DNA of 64,000 nucleotides from Candidatus Regiella endosymbiont of Tuberolachnus salignus (GTDB lineage: Bacteria; Pseudomonadota; Gammaproteobacteria; Enterobacterales; Enterobacteriaceae), in the NCBI RefSeq assembly GCF_964020115.1, contig NZ_OZ026542.1, forward strand, positions 2,559,436-2,623,435, in the 5' to 3' direction. A program made the translations under genes and the position numbers. The notes below the pieces were generated by a model. It made no database searches. It saw only the letters and a list, made by a program, of their open reading frames with translations, and was not told the DNA's origin. This document shows positions 31,446-44,069 of this stretch, one piece after another; the first letter of the stretch is position 1, and each line of letters starts with the position of its first letter.

Positions 31446-33674
31446 ATGGTTGCTATCAGAAGGACACATTTGAATTCAACAGGTGAATTTTCTCTCGACA
31501 CTTGGATCGCTAATTTAGGACTAAGCAATTTACATTCATCTAAAAAACTCGCTGAAACCTGGCATTACTGTGAACAAAAGACGAAAAATCATCCAGAGGC
31601 TTCATTGCTACTGTGGCGTGGCCTGGAAATGGTTGAAATTCTTGCCACACTGAGTATGGATAATGACAGTCTGTGCGCCGCACTGTTATTTCCTTTGGTA
31701 AATACCAATTTGCTGGAGGGAAAAACACTCAGCGAAAAGCATGGCAAAGATATTGCCGCATTGATTCGAGGTGTGCGCGACATGGATGCTATTCGCCAAT
31801 TGAGGGCGGTTCATAATGATGCAACAAACGCCAATCAAGTAGATAATGTCCGACGTATGTTGCTAGCGATGGTCGAAGATTTTCGCTGTGTCGTTATCAA
31901 GTTGGCAGAAAGGATCACGCAGCTACGAGAAGTGAAAAATGCGCCAGAAGAAGAGCGGCTATTGGTAGCGAAAGAATGTTCAAATATCTACGCTCCCCTG
32001 GCCAATCGACTGGGTATTGGTCAGATGAAATGGGAGCTAGAAGATCTTTCTTTCCGCTATTTGCATCCCACTGAATATCAAAAAATCGCCAAATTATTGC
32101 ATGAGCGCCGCATTGATCGCGAACAATTTATCACCAATTTTGCCACGACATTACGTAAAGCAATGGCAGATGAGGACATTAAAGCTGAAATTTGCGGTCG
32201 ACCAAAACATCTCTACAGCATTTGGCGTAAAATGCAGAAGAAATCGTTAACCTTTGACGAATTGTTTGATGTACGTGCGGTTCGTATTGTCGTGGAACGT
32301 TTACAAGACTGTTATGCGGCGCTAGGTATTGTCCACACGCATTTCCGCCACTTACCTGATGAATTTGAAGATTATGTCGCTAATCCTAAACCGAATGGTT
32401 ACCAATCCATTCATTCTGTCGTTTTGGGGCCAGGAGGAAAAACATTAGAAGTTCAAATTCGCACTAACCAAATGCACGAAAATGCCGAACTGGGCATTGC
32501 CGCTCATTGGAAATATAAGGAGGGTACTACGGTAGGGCGAGCAGGCTATGAAAGTCGGATTGCTTGGTTACGAAAATTGATTTCCTGGCAAGAAGAAATG
32601 GTAGATTCGGGCGCTATACTGGATGAAGTACGCAGCCAAGTATTTGATGATCGCGTATACGTTTTTACCCCTAAAGGCGATGTTATTGATTTACCGGTTT
32701 ATTCTACCCCGCTGGATTTTGCTTATTACATTCATAGTGATGTTGGCCACCGTTGTATTGGCGCTAAAGTTGGCGAACGCATCGTGCCTTTTACCTATCA
32801 ATTAAAAATGGGTGACCGAATTGAAATTATCACGCAAAAGCACCCCAATCCGAGCCGTGATTGGCTAAATCCTAATTTGGGTTATATCACCAGCCATCGG
32901 GCGCGCGCTAAAATTCACAATTGGTTCCGTAAACAAGATCGCGAAAAAAATATTTTGGCCGGGCGTCAAATAATAGATAACGAATTAGCACAGCTCGATA
33001 TTAGTTTAAAAGAAGCCGAAAAATGGTTGGTCTCACGTTACAACGTTAATTCACTCGATGAAGTCCTAATGGCGATTGGTGCAGGTGATATCCGCATCAA
33101 CCAGATGGTTAACTTCTTACGCGGTAAATGCAATAAACCCAGCCCAGAAGAAGCCGATAAGCAGGCAATGCAGTATTTGACCGACAGAACACAACAAGGA
33201 GCGGTTAATAGTAAAGAGCCTGGGCGCATTATTGTCGGAGGGGTGGGTAATCTGATGTACTCTATCGCCCACTGTTGCTATCCGATACCAGGCGATAACA
33301 TTGTAGGTTTTATCACTAAAGGGCGAGGGATCTCCATTCATCAGGCTCATTGTGAACAATTAACCGAGCTTCGACTGCATGTACCTGAACGTATTGTCGA
33401 TGTGGCATGGAGTGAAAATTATTCTAGTGAGTATTCACTGTTAGTGCGTGTTACCGCTCATGATCGCAGCGGATTACTGCGTGATATCACCACGGTTTTA
33501 GCTAACGAAAAAGTGAAAGTGTTAAAACTGGCTAGCCATAGTGATGCCAAGAAAAAATTAGCTACCATTGATATCGATATTGTTATTGCAAGTGCAATGA
33601 TGCAGCAGCGGGTGCTCGCCAAACTAAAGGCATTAGCAGAGGTGATTGATGCGGGGCGTTTTCCTTTGCACTGA
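31446..33674 (+). CDS. relA: GTP pyrophosphokinase RelA
   Basis: Ribosome-linked (p)ppGpp synthetase of the stringent response. The 742 residues (E. coli 744) have the pseudo-hydrolase HD domain (LLFPLVNTN region, degenerate as in RelA), synthetase (GRPKHLYSIWRKMQKK, FDVRAVRIVV, NPKPNGYQSIHSVV), TGS (DRVYVFTPKGDVIDLP), zinc-finger (YSIAHCCYPIPGD) and ACT domains (RDITTVLANEKVKVL). gyrB-relA adjacency is not the usual enterobacterial order. The stop codon directly touches an ERIC-like element. Confidence 0.96.
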   Translation: MVAIRRTHLNSTGEFSLDTWIANLGLSNLHSSKKLAETWHYCEQKTKNHPEASLLLWRGLEMVEILATLSMDNDSLCAALLFPLVNTNLLEGKTLSEKHGKDIAALIRGVRDMDAIRQLRAVHNDATNANQVDNVRRMLLAMVEDFRCVVIKLAERITQLREVKNAPEEERLLVAKECSNIYAPLANRLGIGQMKWELEDLSFRYLHPTEYQKIAKLLHERRIDREQFITNFATTLRKAMADEDIKAEICGRPKHLYSIWRKMQKKSLTFDELFDVRAVRIVVERLQDCYAALGIVHTHFRHLPDEFEDYVANPKPNGYQSIHSVVLGPGGKTLEVQIRTNQMHENAELGIAAHWKYKEGTTVGRAGYESRIAWLRKLISWQEEMVDSGAILDEVRSQVFDDRVYVFTPKGDVIDLPVYSTPLDFAYYIHSDVGHRCIGAKVGERIVPFTYQLKMGDRIEIITQKHPNPSRDWLNPNLGYITSHRARAKIHNWFRKQDREKNILAGRQIIDNELAQLDISLKEAEKWLVSRYNVNSLDEVLMAIGAGDIRINQMVNFLRGKCNKPSPEEADKQAMQYLTDRTQQGAVNSKEPGRIIVGGVGNLMYSIAHCCYPIPGDNIVGFITKGRGISIHQAHCEQLTELRLHVPERIVDVAWSENYSSEYSLLVRVTAHDRSGLLRDITTVLANEKVKVLKLASHSDAKKKLATIDIDIVIASAMMQQRVLAKLKALAEVIDAGRFPLH

Positions 33675-33754
33675 TATACCCTTCGCCTTGAATCAAATTA
33701 AACTGATTCAGCTATAGCATATTGAATGACATAACTTGAAATTCATTGGGTATA
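33675..33754. repeat. Short ERIC-like variant after relA
   Basis: 80 bp from TATACCCTTCGCCTTG to CTTGAAATTCATTGGGTATA. The interior is replaced by GAATCAAATTAAACTGATTC, the motif of the small palindromic element at 15341. It starts at the base after the relA stop. Confidence 0.75.
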
Positions 33755-33928
33755 TTAATAAATGGAAAACCCTTAAATAATCTTAAAATTATTTCGTTTC
33801 TTTATTTTTAACCAATAAAGTCAAAGTATACTCGTGATTATAAAAAATAATAAATATAGAATTCCCCCACGTTAAATCATTTTAAATAGCTACATTTATA
33901 CCTTGATTTATTAAATGGATTTAATTAA

Positions 33929-34669
33929 ATGAAAAAAATTATTCCCCTTTTATTTCTTCTTACTAGTTATTTTTTTTCTTCTCTAGTGACAGCGTCTCCT
34001 GCTATTAATATTGGCAGTATGTATGACATGTTAATGCCGGGAGAAAGCACATTAACCAAACGAATTTATAATTCTGGTAGTAGCACCGCTTTTGTGCGCG
34101 TGGATATTTTAGAAATAACGCTTGGTGAAAAGAAGAATACAGAAACACCGATTATTCAAGTAAAAAATAATAAAGTAAATAAAGAAACATTAATAGTCAC
34201 GCCACAACGCTTGATTATTCCTCCTTCCGGTTTTCAATATGTACGGCTTATTTTTCCTGGTAAAAGAGATAAAGAGCGTTATTACCGTGTGCGTTTTACA
34301 CCCGTATTACCCAAAAATAATGACGGCTTTAATCTCACTGAAAAAGAATTAAAAGATTATAAATCGACACAAGAAATTAAAGCCGGTGTCAATGTTATGA
34401 CAGGTTATGGTAGCGCGCTTTTTGTCTTGCCAGAAAATCCACACTTTGATACGCAATTCATTAAAGATAAACAGCTTATTACAGTAAAAAATAACGGCAA
34501 TGCTACGGTGCTATTAGATAAAATAAAAATCTGTTTACAAGAAAAAGATAAAAAAAGATGCGAAGAAGAAAGACGTACTTTTATTCTACCGGGCAAGAGT
34601 TATCAGTTGGATAAAAAAACGGCTGAAGGGGAAATAAATTATACGCTTATTGAAGGCAAGAGTACGTAA
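33929..34669 (+). CDS. Alpha-fimbrial (CS1/CFA-I type) periplasmic chaperone
   Basis: 246 residues with signal peptide (to about residue 22, LVTAS). The Ig-like N-domain has LIVTPQRLIIPPSGFQYVRLIFPGKRD, the conserved chaperone block with the basic residue that binds pilin C-termini, followed by YYRVRFTPV. It should escort the pilins encoded downstream. First gene of chaperone-pilin-usher-tip order, the layout of CFA/I-type operons. Confidence 0.85.
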   Translation: MKKIIPLLFLLTSYFFSSLVTASPAINIGSMYDMLMPGESTLTKRIYNSGSSTAFVRVDILEITLGEKKNTETPIIQVKNNKVNKETLIVTPQRLIIPPSGFQYVRLIFPGKRDKERYYRVRFTPVLPKNNDGFNLTEKELKDYKSTQEIKAGVNVMTGYGSALFVLPENPHFDTQFIKDKQLITVKNNGNATVLLDKIKICLQEKDKKRCEEERRTFILPGKSYQLDKKTAEGEINYTLIEGKST

Positions 34670-34786
34670 GCTACTCTGTATTAGACAAAGCAGTAAAACC
34701 CTATTTTAAATATTAACCATTAGGTTAAATTTAAAGAAAACATCCTAATCAGGATAACATTATCAAAGTAATCATTAAGGGAAAAT

Positions 34787-35293
34787 ATGAAAAATACAAT
34801 GGTAAAAAATAAAACGCTTTTAGCTTCAGCTATTTTGGCATTAACGGCTTTTTCTTCTGGGGCTTATGCTCAGACATTTTCACAAGATCATACTATTAAT
34901 CTGTTGGCGCGTATTACTCCGGTTGTCTTTGAAGTCAAACCTACCAGTGATCTTGAAAGCCAGTATGAATTAACCTTCAATCCTGCTGCAAGAACATTAG
35001 GAACAGTGGATGTGCCCTTTACTCATGTTAATACTACCGGAAAGGCTATCAATGCTAGACTAACTGGTGAGCCAGTATTAACTGATGGTAAGAACAATAC
35101 AATACCATTGTCGATATATTATAATGGTGTTGAAATTAGTCATGACTCTTCATCTGCTGTCGTTGATGAAACAACCAGCGCCACTCGTGGCAACGCTAAT
35201 TTAAAAATACAACCTGTCTCTTTAAATCAGGATACGACACCAAGCGGAAACTATACAGGAGAAGTTACCGTTATGTTTGAATCTGACGTGTAA
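34787..35293 (+). CDS. Alpha-fimbrial major pilin (CFA/I family)
   Basis: 168 residues with a signal peptide (cleaved near AYAQ), then a one-domain pilin beginning TFSQDHTINLLARITPVVFEV, an N-terminal donor strand as in CFA/I-type subunits, and ending GNYTGEVTVMFESDV. This ending matches the C-terminal strand of the tip subunit (YRGTVTVIFDSD), as expected for co-assembled subunits. No cysteines in the mature part, in keeping with the family. Confidence 0.85.
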   Translation: MKNTMVKNKTLLASAILALTAFSSGAYAQTFSQDHTINLLARITPVVFEVKPTSDLESQYELTFNPAARTLGTVDVPFTHVNTTGKAINARLTGEPVLTDGKNNTIPLSIYYNGVEISHDSSSAVVDETTSATRGNANLKIQPVSLNQDTTPSGNYTGEVTVMFESDV

Positions 35294-35434
35294 TTAATCT
35301 CTGTAATAATATAAACATACCAATCCGTCATTCTTATTAGTTTTATTAAGTTACCATGCTAAAAGATTGACGGGCTGATCCTTTTTTTAATAGTCATTGG
35401 AAATTAATATCAAATAAATTTAATTAAAAATATT

Positions 35435-37855
35435 ATGTTTTTATCTTTGTTTTTTCTTTTTCTTATTATAGCTATCTGTTCTACTTTTAATTACGCAGTG
35501 GCTAATCCTATTTTATTTTCGCCAGATCAACAGGCGATGCCTGACGATTTCAAAGATTATTTTTATCACTCAGAAATTCCGGTTCAGGTTTATTTAAACG
35601 ATAAAATATTATTTGATGCTGATATGACCTTAACTGAAGCAGGCACTATTACTTTAGTGAGACTAACCAGCAAGAATGAAAGTGTTTATGACTCAGCTGA
35701 TATTCATCGTTGGGAAGATTCTTTACTGCAAGGCATTCAGCTTGGAAAATGTGAAGACCACTGTCCATCAGGCTTGATGGCGGCAGAATATAGCCTAAGT
35801 GCCTCTTCATTAAAGCTGTATTCGAAAGAATATGAAAAAGAAAAAACACAGAGTCGTTATCTTGCGATGCCCACCGGAACCCCTGCGGGACTGATTATCA
35901 GTAATGATTTTAATTATTCTGGCGGGCAGAATGCCTCTCATCGTTCGCGGCTTAATTCATCCTGGATCTCGTCGCTAATGGGCTGGAGCCAAAAGCTGTC
36001 TTTTCAATCGGCAGCCTATAACACACAGGGTTCAGCAGAGAATACGATCAATTTATATGAATTTTATACGCAAAAAGAATGGCAGGGACATTTTCTTCGT
36101 TTTGGCTATTTTACGCCCAGCTCTGCGGCAGGCAATGTGCAAACGGGCGGTTTTGGTAATGAAAGAACCTTGGGCATGATGTGGACCAGCTCAGATAATT
36201 TATTGGCTGACTATGATAACGTCAGTCTCTATCCCATCTATGTCACCGGTCGCAACGCGGCTATTGCGGAAGTTTACCGTGATAATCGCTTAATTTACAG
36301 CCAACAATTGCAAGCGGGTATACAGCCTCTCAATACGCTGCGTTTGCCCGCCGGTATTTATGATATCAGGATTGATATTATTGAAAATGGTAAAAAAACA
36401 GATAGCCAGCGTGCTCAGGTGTATAAACCAATACGCTGGAAAGATAATAGTAAGCGTTGGCGCTATAACCTGTGGTTCGGTCAGCTTCAACCTCTGTCAT
36501 CATCTCGGGACTCGCAAGATAAGGAAGGGATTGCCTTAGGCGGCAGCGCTGATTTTTTACTCCATCCCCGCGTGATTTTAGGCGCGGCACTGGCGCAAAA
36601 AGGCCAGCGGCAAGATGTCAGTGCGCGCACTGAAATTATGTTAAATAACCAAAACGCGCTCTATGCCCAAATCAGTGCTAACAGTGAGCGAAGGATCTCA
36701 ACAGATCTTCGTTATTACCAACGTTATTCACAAGGGAGTATTGGCCTGCATTGGCGCCGTATCAATACACCAGATGGTAAGCAAGGTAACAATAAAAACG
36801 CTAATAAAGAAAGTTGGGCGATCACACTCAATCAGAATTTAACGCGCCACAGCAGCATGATGCTTCGCGGGCAATATATCAGTGCGGGCTCGCAACCTGG
36901 GCTGGCGGCGGATATCGGCATCAATACCTCAGTGAGGATCGTCGGGCGTGATGTTAGCCTTAGGTTCGTGGGCTATGATCGGCCTCGCTATTCCTCCTAT
37001 CAAGGGCGTGATAGAGGAATCGAATTAGGCCTTTCTTTTAGTTTAGATAAGACGCTAAAAACACACAGTATTGCGGCACAGCTCGGCTTAAAAAATGACA
37101 ATCCCTACACCAATCTGCATTATCAGTGGCGACCAGAGCACCCTGCCCCCTTCAGTTATGCCAATACCACTGTCTCAGCAGATCCTGATGGCCTGTCGCT
37201 AAGTGGTAACCTAGGCGTTGATACCCCTCTGATTAACGGTGATGTTTATTTGCAGCGAGGAGCGAAGACAACCGATCTCTACGGCGGTGCTAATTTGAGT
37301 AATATTTTAGTTTTCGGCGGTAACAGTATTGCCGCTGGACGACAATTGGATGCGCAAGCCGCGTTGATCTTAGAGGTAGAAAGTGATCAAAAGGATCTCA
37401 AGCTTGAGATATCCGGCGCGGAGGCTAACTCCCCCTTTTTACAAACCGGTAAAAATATTGTCAGTGTGATGCCTTGGCAAGAGAAATTGTTGCAATTTAG
37501 TGCGCCTTCTGGTGAGGGGATAAAAATTTATCCGGAAAATTACACTTTACGCATGAACCGCGGCAGTGTTAATTACCTTAAACTGCGGGCAGTAAAAACA
37601 GAAACCGTGGTCGGCATGCTAACCGATGAAAACGGTGAATTATTGTATAACCAAGAAATTTCCAGTGATGTGGGCAAAGCACGTATTAATAGTGATGGCG
37701 TGTTTACACTTGAGGTGAATGCGGCTAACCCGAAAATTACCTTGACTGGCCAAGGAGATCAACCTGGGCTGATCTGCCCATTGGCTCCCGCCCCTTTTGC
37801 AGAAAAAGGTAAAGTCCGTTTTGTTGATACCTTAGCCTGCCATCGGAGTCGATAA
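35435..37855 (+). CDS. Alpha-fimbrial outer-membrane usher (CfaC/CooC-like)
   Basis: 806 residues with a signal peptide (ends NYAVANP) and a long beta-rich region: RLNSSWISSLMGWSQ, FLRFGYFTPSSAAGNVQTGGFG, plug-like NAAIAEVYRDNRLIYSQQLQ, LPAGIYDIRIDIIENGKKTD. A C-terminal soluble domain carries two cysteines (GLICPL, DTLACH). It forms the secretion pore for the pilus. Starts 141 bases after the pilin gene; a weak stem and T-run near 35330-35400 may lower usher expression relative to pilin. Confidence 0.88.
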   Translation: MFLSLFFLFLIIAICSTFNYAVANPILFSPDQQAMPDDFKDYFYHSEIPVQVYLNDKILFDADMTLTEAGTITLVRLTSKNESVYDSADIHRWEDSLLQGIQLGKCEDHCPSGLMAAEYSLSASSLKLYSKEYEKEKTQSRYLAMPTGTPAGLIISNDFNYSGGQNASHRSRLNSSWISSLMGWSQKLSFQSAAYNTQGSAENTINLYEFYTQKEWQGHFLRFGYFTPSSAAGNVQTGGFGNERTLGMMWTSSDNLLADYDNVSLYPIYVTGRNAAIAEVYRDNRLIYSQQLQAGIQPLNTLRLPAGIYDIRIDIIENGKKTDSQRAQVYKPIRWKDNSKRWRYNLWFGQLQPLSSSRDSQDKEGIALGGSADFLLHPRVILGAALAQKGQRQDVSARTEIMLNNQNALYAQISANSERRISTDLRYYQRYSQGSIGLHWRRINTPDGKQGNNKNANKESWAITLNQNLTRHSSMMLRGQYISAGSQPGLAADIGINTSVRIVGRDVSLRFVGYDRPRYSSYQGRDRGIELGLSFSLDKTLKTHSIAAQLGLKNDNPYTNLHYQWRPEHPAPFSYANTTVSADPDGLSLSGNLGVDTPLINGDVYLQRGAKTTDLYGGANLSNILVFGGNSIAAGRQLDAQAALILEVESDQKDLKLEISGAEANSPFLQTGKNIVSVMPWQEKLLQFSAPSGEGIKIYPENYTLRMNRGSVNYLKLRAVKTETVVGMLTDENGELLYNQEISSDVGKARINSDGVFTLEVNAANPKITLTGQGDQPGLICPLAPAPFAEKGKVRFVDTLACHRSR

Positions 37856-38104
37856 CTATGTCAATAACTATGTCGATAAAAATAATGAGCAGTAAAAATC
37901 GCTTTCATAACCCTCTTATGGGGCTGTTGTTATTATTGATGATGACCAGTGGGGTAATGGCAGAAACCGTGGTGATAACGGCAGATTTTCAGCCGCATGT
38001 TAATGATAAGACCTTTTGTCAGCGCTAATGATAAAAGACCGTAAATTGCTAATTTAATTTGTCCACTCAAGCCAGAATGCAGTTTCCTTTGTGGTGACAA
38101 AGCC

Positions 38105-40092
<1,988 letters not shown>

Positions 40093-41226
40093 CAAAAACT
40101 GGACATTTTAAAGTAGCAAAAAGTGGTCAATCTAAAGTAGCGTTGACACCTTTCACCATCTCAGCCAAAAAGGGGGCAATTGCTTAAATAAAAGTCGAAT
40201 CTCTGACGATGGAAAAAAGCTCATTTTACGCCTTTGTTTACCTGTCAACACCGGTTGGATTGATATACAGGCAAACCATGCTCCAAAGCATGGGCTTTAT
40301 TTTCCCGGGTTTTCCTCAACATTAGCGCTCGAAAATATCAACGATGGCGATAGTCTCAATACCCCCTATGCGTACCGGCAGCTCGCATTTAAAGTGACAG
40401 AATTGGAAGTTCAATATAATAAAAAAGAAGCGAATACGAATACTAGCGAAGCGGGTGTCTTTTCTTGTAACAGGCGCTCTGGTGATACGCCTTGTTATGA
40501 AATCCTGCCGGTCAATAGTGCTGTTGCTCTAAAAAATATTAGCATCACCGCTGAATTAACCCTGCCAAATCCATTAACCATGGAAAGCGGTATTTATATT
40601 ACGAATGACGATTTGAATCTTGATTTGGGCGAAACCTTTTCACCCTGGTTACCTGATGTGCTCTTCGGTCTTAATTTCTACTTTAGAATTAATCACGAAC
40701 TCAGAATAACGCCTCAGGCCGGTGCTAATTCGTCAGTATTACTGGCACCTAAACAGGGCTGGGAGAATATTAGCTATAACGAAAAAAAACCGATTAGCCT
40801 CATTGCTCGCAGTAATTTTGGTATTTCGTCTTCAGGTCCTTTCACTGTTTATCTTAAATGTGATCAGACAGAAGAGGAGCATTGTGCGATACGAAGCGAT
40901 CGCGATCCCAGTATTACCGTGCCTGTTGAGAGTTATCTGACGTTACCGGTGAATATCAATCAAGAAAAGGTGAGTAAGCAGCTACTCAAGGTCGGTAAGG
41001 ATTTGGAGAATAATATTTTTAATACCATTAATAGGGTACAAAATGGCTCCGGTCATATCGATTTTAAAGTGAAGCCATTTCATGTTGATAATATGATCAA
41101 GCGTGGAGCGGATACCTATAGAGGGACGGTCACTGTGATATTTGATTCAGACCTGTGTTCAGCACCGCTGGAAAATCATATTAAAAACGAGCTGTTTGAA
41201 CGCCGAGTGACCGACGCCGCTATGCC

Positions 41227-42285
41227 CTAGCTTTTTTCATCATCATCATCGGTTTGATAAGCCAATACCATCCGTAATAATGTTGCTACCGGTTCAAACA
41301 ATTTTTCAGGGATGGTGTTGCCACAATCAACATCTCGATAGAGCGCTCGTGCCAAGGCGACATTCTCGATCACCGGGACACCGGCTCGCTCGGCCAGTTT
41401 AATAATGGTCTTGGCCATTTCATGGTGGCCTTTTTCAAGCACTATAGGTAGCGGTGCCTCTTCAGGATGATAAAACAAACAGACAGCAAAATGAGTCGGA
41501 TTACGTACCACTGCCGTTGAGCGATTCACATTGGTGGATAGACTTCCGCTTTGTATTTGTTGCTGTAGCTCTCGCCGTTTTTGTTTGATATGTGGATCAC
41601 CTTCACTGTCTTTAAATTCCCTCTTGATTTCTTCAGGCGACATTTTTAGTTGTTTCATAACGCTATGACGTTGAAAAGAATAATCAAGCAAAGCAAAGAG
41701 TAGGTAACAGGCAATTAACGATCCCAGTAACCAACTCATTAGAGTGCCAAATACCGGCATAGCACAGATACTGCCGCAATAGGATAAATAGCCAAAGGTG
41801 GGAGCATAACGACTGAGTAAATAGCCGAAAATTAACGACAATGAAACAATTTTAATCAGTGATTTTCCTAATTCAAATAGACTGCGAAACGAAACTAAAT
41901 TACGTAAATTATTAATAGGATTAATACGCTCTCCTTTAATAGAGAGTGCTTTGGGTGCCCATAATGGTCCAATTTGGCTGATCCCCATTAATAACGTTAT
42001 TATGATTAAAGCACCGCCTAATATTCCGGTTATATGCATCAGCAAAGCCGTGGCTTCCGCGCCGATGCGTAATGCAGCAATATTCATTGGTTGGCTTAAT
42101 TGCTCAATACTACTACGTATTAAAGCGGCGGCTTGATCGATTAAGTCATTGCCGGTCAATGTAAAATAAATTAATACCACCACCAGTTGCGCACCCGAGG
42201 TAATTTCAACACTTTTGATTACCTGTCCTTTTTCACGAGCATCTTTAATTTTTTTAGGCGTGGGTTTTTCATTTTTTTCAGCCAC
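41227..42285 (-). CDS. ssaU: Type III secretion export-gate switch protein (SsaU/SctU)
   Basis: Inner-membrane autoprotease that switches substrate class. 352 residues, as SsaU: four hydrophobic segments (about 28-210) and a cytoplasmic domain with the self-cleavage motif NPTH (VVRNPTHFAVCLFY). The GTG start at 42285 overlaps the ssaT stop, with AGGGG before it. Last gene of the SPI-2-like operon; its final 4 bases overlap the end of the convergent fimbrial tip gene. Confidence 0.95.
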   Translation of the reverse strand: MAEKNEKPTPKKIKDAREKGQVIKSVEITSGAQLVVVLIYFTLTGNDLIDQAAALIRSSIEQLSQPMNIAALRIGAEATALLMHITGILGGALIIITLLMGISQIGPLWAPKALSIKGERINPINNLRNLVSFRSLFELGKSLIKIVSLSLIFGYLLSRYAPTFGYLSYCGSICAMPVFGTLMSWLLGSLIACYLLFALLDYSFQRHSVMKQLKMSPEEIKREFKDSEGDPHIKQKRRELQQQIQSGSLSTNVNRSTAVVRNPTHFAVCLFYHPEEAPLPIVLEKGHHEMAKTIIKLAERAGVPVIENVALARALYRDVDCGNTIPEKLFEPVATLLRMVLAYQTDDDDEKS

Positions 42286-43084
42286 TTTCTGCCCCTTTTT
42301 TTTCTTCTTTTTTTAGTGACTGAATCAAAACACTCATCTCTTTCTCAATATGACTCACCTGAGATAAATAATGATGGAATGCTAAAGGTAAGCCGATAAG
42401 TAATAAAAATAATGCCATAGCGCTTTTTATTGGCATAGCGAGAAAAAAAACATTGAGTTGTTGCGCCGAACGGTTAATTAATCCCAGTGCGAGATCGGTT
42501 AATAACATCACCAATAATGCAGGCAGAGCAAAAGTTAAACACAATTCAAACATTAATTTCCACTGTACTCTGATAAAGGTAAAAAAGGCATCAGACAGCG
42601 TGATGCCTTGCCCAGTGGGGAGTATTTTATAAGAGCCATACAGCACCAAGAGTAATTGGTTAAAACCACCGGATATTAAAAACAATACGGATAAAATTTG
42701 CGTAAACAAAATACCAAAAATAGAAGACTGCATACCCATGGTAGGGTTAAGTAATGTCGCCATGGTGGCACCACGTAACGTATCAATCAAAAATCCTGCC
42801 ATATCTATCGCCCAAAATGGCAACGCAGCAAAAAAACCAATAATGATACCAATCAATAATTCGATCATGATGATCGAGCACCACAGCATGATGGAACTCG
42901 AATGGATCAGTGGCGATGAAAAAAACATTGGGGTCATGGGCAAGGCAATGGCAACCACTAAACCATTGCGCAGTAAACTGCTCCCCAGGCTCCTCGCGGT
43001 GAACAGCGGTAAAATCAATAGGATCCCCAAGGGTCTCATCATCGCTAGCGCCAGGGCGACCACCCAAAACAAGTATTCTTCCAT
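42278..43084 (-). CDS. ssaT: Type III secretion export-gate protein (SsaT/SctT)
   Basis: FliR-like membrane component of the export gate. About 268 residues from ATG 43084, one base after the ssaS stop; the frame extends to 43105. Conserved PFWAIDMAGFLIDTLRGATMATL and LALGLINRSAQQLNVFFLAMP match SsaT strongly. Confidence 0.94.
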   Translation of the reverse strand: MEEYLFWVVALALAMMRPLGILLILPLFTARSLGSSLLRNGLVVAIALPMTPMFFSSPLIHSSSIMLWCSIIMIELLIGIIIGFFAALPFWAIDMAGFLIDTLRGATMATLLNPTMGMQSSIFGILFTQILSVLFLISGGFNQLLLVLYGSYKILPTGQGITLSDAFFTFIRVQWKLMFELCLTFALPALLVMLLTDLALGLINRSAQQLNVFFLAMPIKSAMALFLLLIGLPLAFHHYLSQVSHIEKEMSVLIQSLKKEEKKGAESG

Positions 43085-43085
43085 G

Positions 43086-43355
43086 CTAGTTGCGCATGCT
43101 GCCAATTTGTAAAAAAACTTGCTGGGTATAATTGAGCAAGGTGCTACCCATCCAATGATAACTAACCAATAATGTGATAGATACCGCCAATAGCTTGATT
43201 AAAAACTGTAATGTTTGATCCTGTATTTGCGTTAATGCTTGAAATAAGCTGATGATTAACCCCACTGCTGAAGCGACCACCACCACAGGCATTGAAAGCA
43301 TTAGTACAATCCAGAGTACTTGAGTGGCAAGTTGAACAACAATAGCCTCACTCAT
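43086..43355 (-). CDS. ssaS: Type III secretion export-gate protein (SsaS/SctS)
   Basis: FliQ-like, 89 residues with two membrane helices. SMPVVVVASAVGLIISLFQA and IQDQTLQFLIKLLAVSITLL match SsaS. ATG 43355 overlaps the ssaR stop (ATGA) and has AGGA upstream, so the longer frame to 43394 is not used. Confidence 0.94.
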   Translation of the reverse strand: MSEAIVVQLATQVLWIVLMLSMPVVVVASAVGLIISLFQALTQIQDQTLQFLIKLLAVSITLLVSYHWMGSTLLNYTQQVFLQIGSMRN

Positions 43356-44002
43356 GCGTATGATCCTACTAATTGCCCCAGCAACAAATGCCATCCCCCT
43401 ACCATAATAAAGATCAGCAGTTTAAAGGGGAGTGAGATAGTCATCGGTGATACCATCATCATTCCCATCGCTAACAATATATTAGAAACAATTAAATCGA
43501 TGGCAACAAAAGGCAGGTAAAGCAATAACCCTATTTTAAATGCCTCGGTCAATTGACTGACCGTAAAGGCGGGCATCATGATAAGTAATGAATCTGGCTT
43601 AATTTTATCGCGATATTTTTCTGGCCAATCCTTTTTAATAATTTCAGTAAAGAAATTCGTTTGCTCAACTGAGGTATTACGCACTAAAAAGGCGCGATAA
43701 GGCACCAAGGCTTTTTCATCGATATGCTGTATAAAAGCCCCGATGTCATCCGGAAGTTCCTCACCTTGCAGGCGGTCATACACATCGAATCCGACTGGCG
43801 CCATAATAAATAACGTTAATACCAGTGCCAAACCATAAATAGCGATATTGGGCGGAACTTGTTGCACACCCAGTGCATTACGTAGCAAAGAAAAAACCAC
43901 TGATAATTTTAAAAAGGCGGTTCCCATTACCATTAATAAAGGCAAAATAGATAATAACGACAGCAAAAAAATCAATTTATAGGAGGTGTTGAGTAGTTCC
44001 AT
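43352..44002 (-). CDS. ssaR: Type III secretion export-gate protein (SsaR/SctR)
   Basis: FliP-like, 216 residues (SsaR 215), several membrane helices. Signature FLKLSVVFSLLRNALGVQQVPPNIAIYGLAL and the C-terminal SNILLAMGMMMVSPMTISLPFKLLIFIM are present. Forms the gate core with SctS and SctT. Preceded by a 67-base gap that holds a perfect hairpin. Confidence 0.95.
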   Translation of the reverse strand: MELLNTSYKLIFLLSLLSILPLLMVMGTAFLKLSVVFSLLRNALGVQQVPPNIAIYGLALVLTLFIMAPVGFDVYDRLQGEELPDDIGAFIQHIDEKALVPYRAFLVRNTSVEQTNFFTEIIKKDWPEKYRDKIKPDSLLIMMPAFTVSQLTEAFKIGLLLYLPFVAIDLIVSNILLAMGMMMVSPMTISLPFKLLIFIMVGGWHLLLGQLVGSYA

Positions 44003-44035
44003 GCCGATTCCACTAGGGTATTAATTTTATGTTCA

Positions 44036-44064
44036 AAATCTCTTGAGCGACGCTCAAGAGATTT
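44036..44064. repeat. Perfect hairpin between ssaQ and ssaR, family 2 remnant
   Basis: AAATCTCTTGAGCG and its exact complement around one central base. Flanking GTTCAAAATC and TTTCGAGTC show that it derives from the two ends of a family 2 element collapsed together. It lies inside the operon and could weaken transcription or shape mRNA decay. Confidence 0.7.
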
Positions 44065-44069
44065 CGAGT

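Noticed and set aside
41227-41230. Tail-to-tail overlap of the fimbrial tip gene and ssaU as a sign of functional coupling
   Set aside because: A 4-base convergent overlap of stop codons is readily explained by compact joining of two acquired blocks; no evidence of joint regulation.
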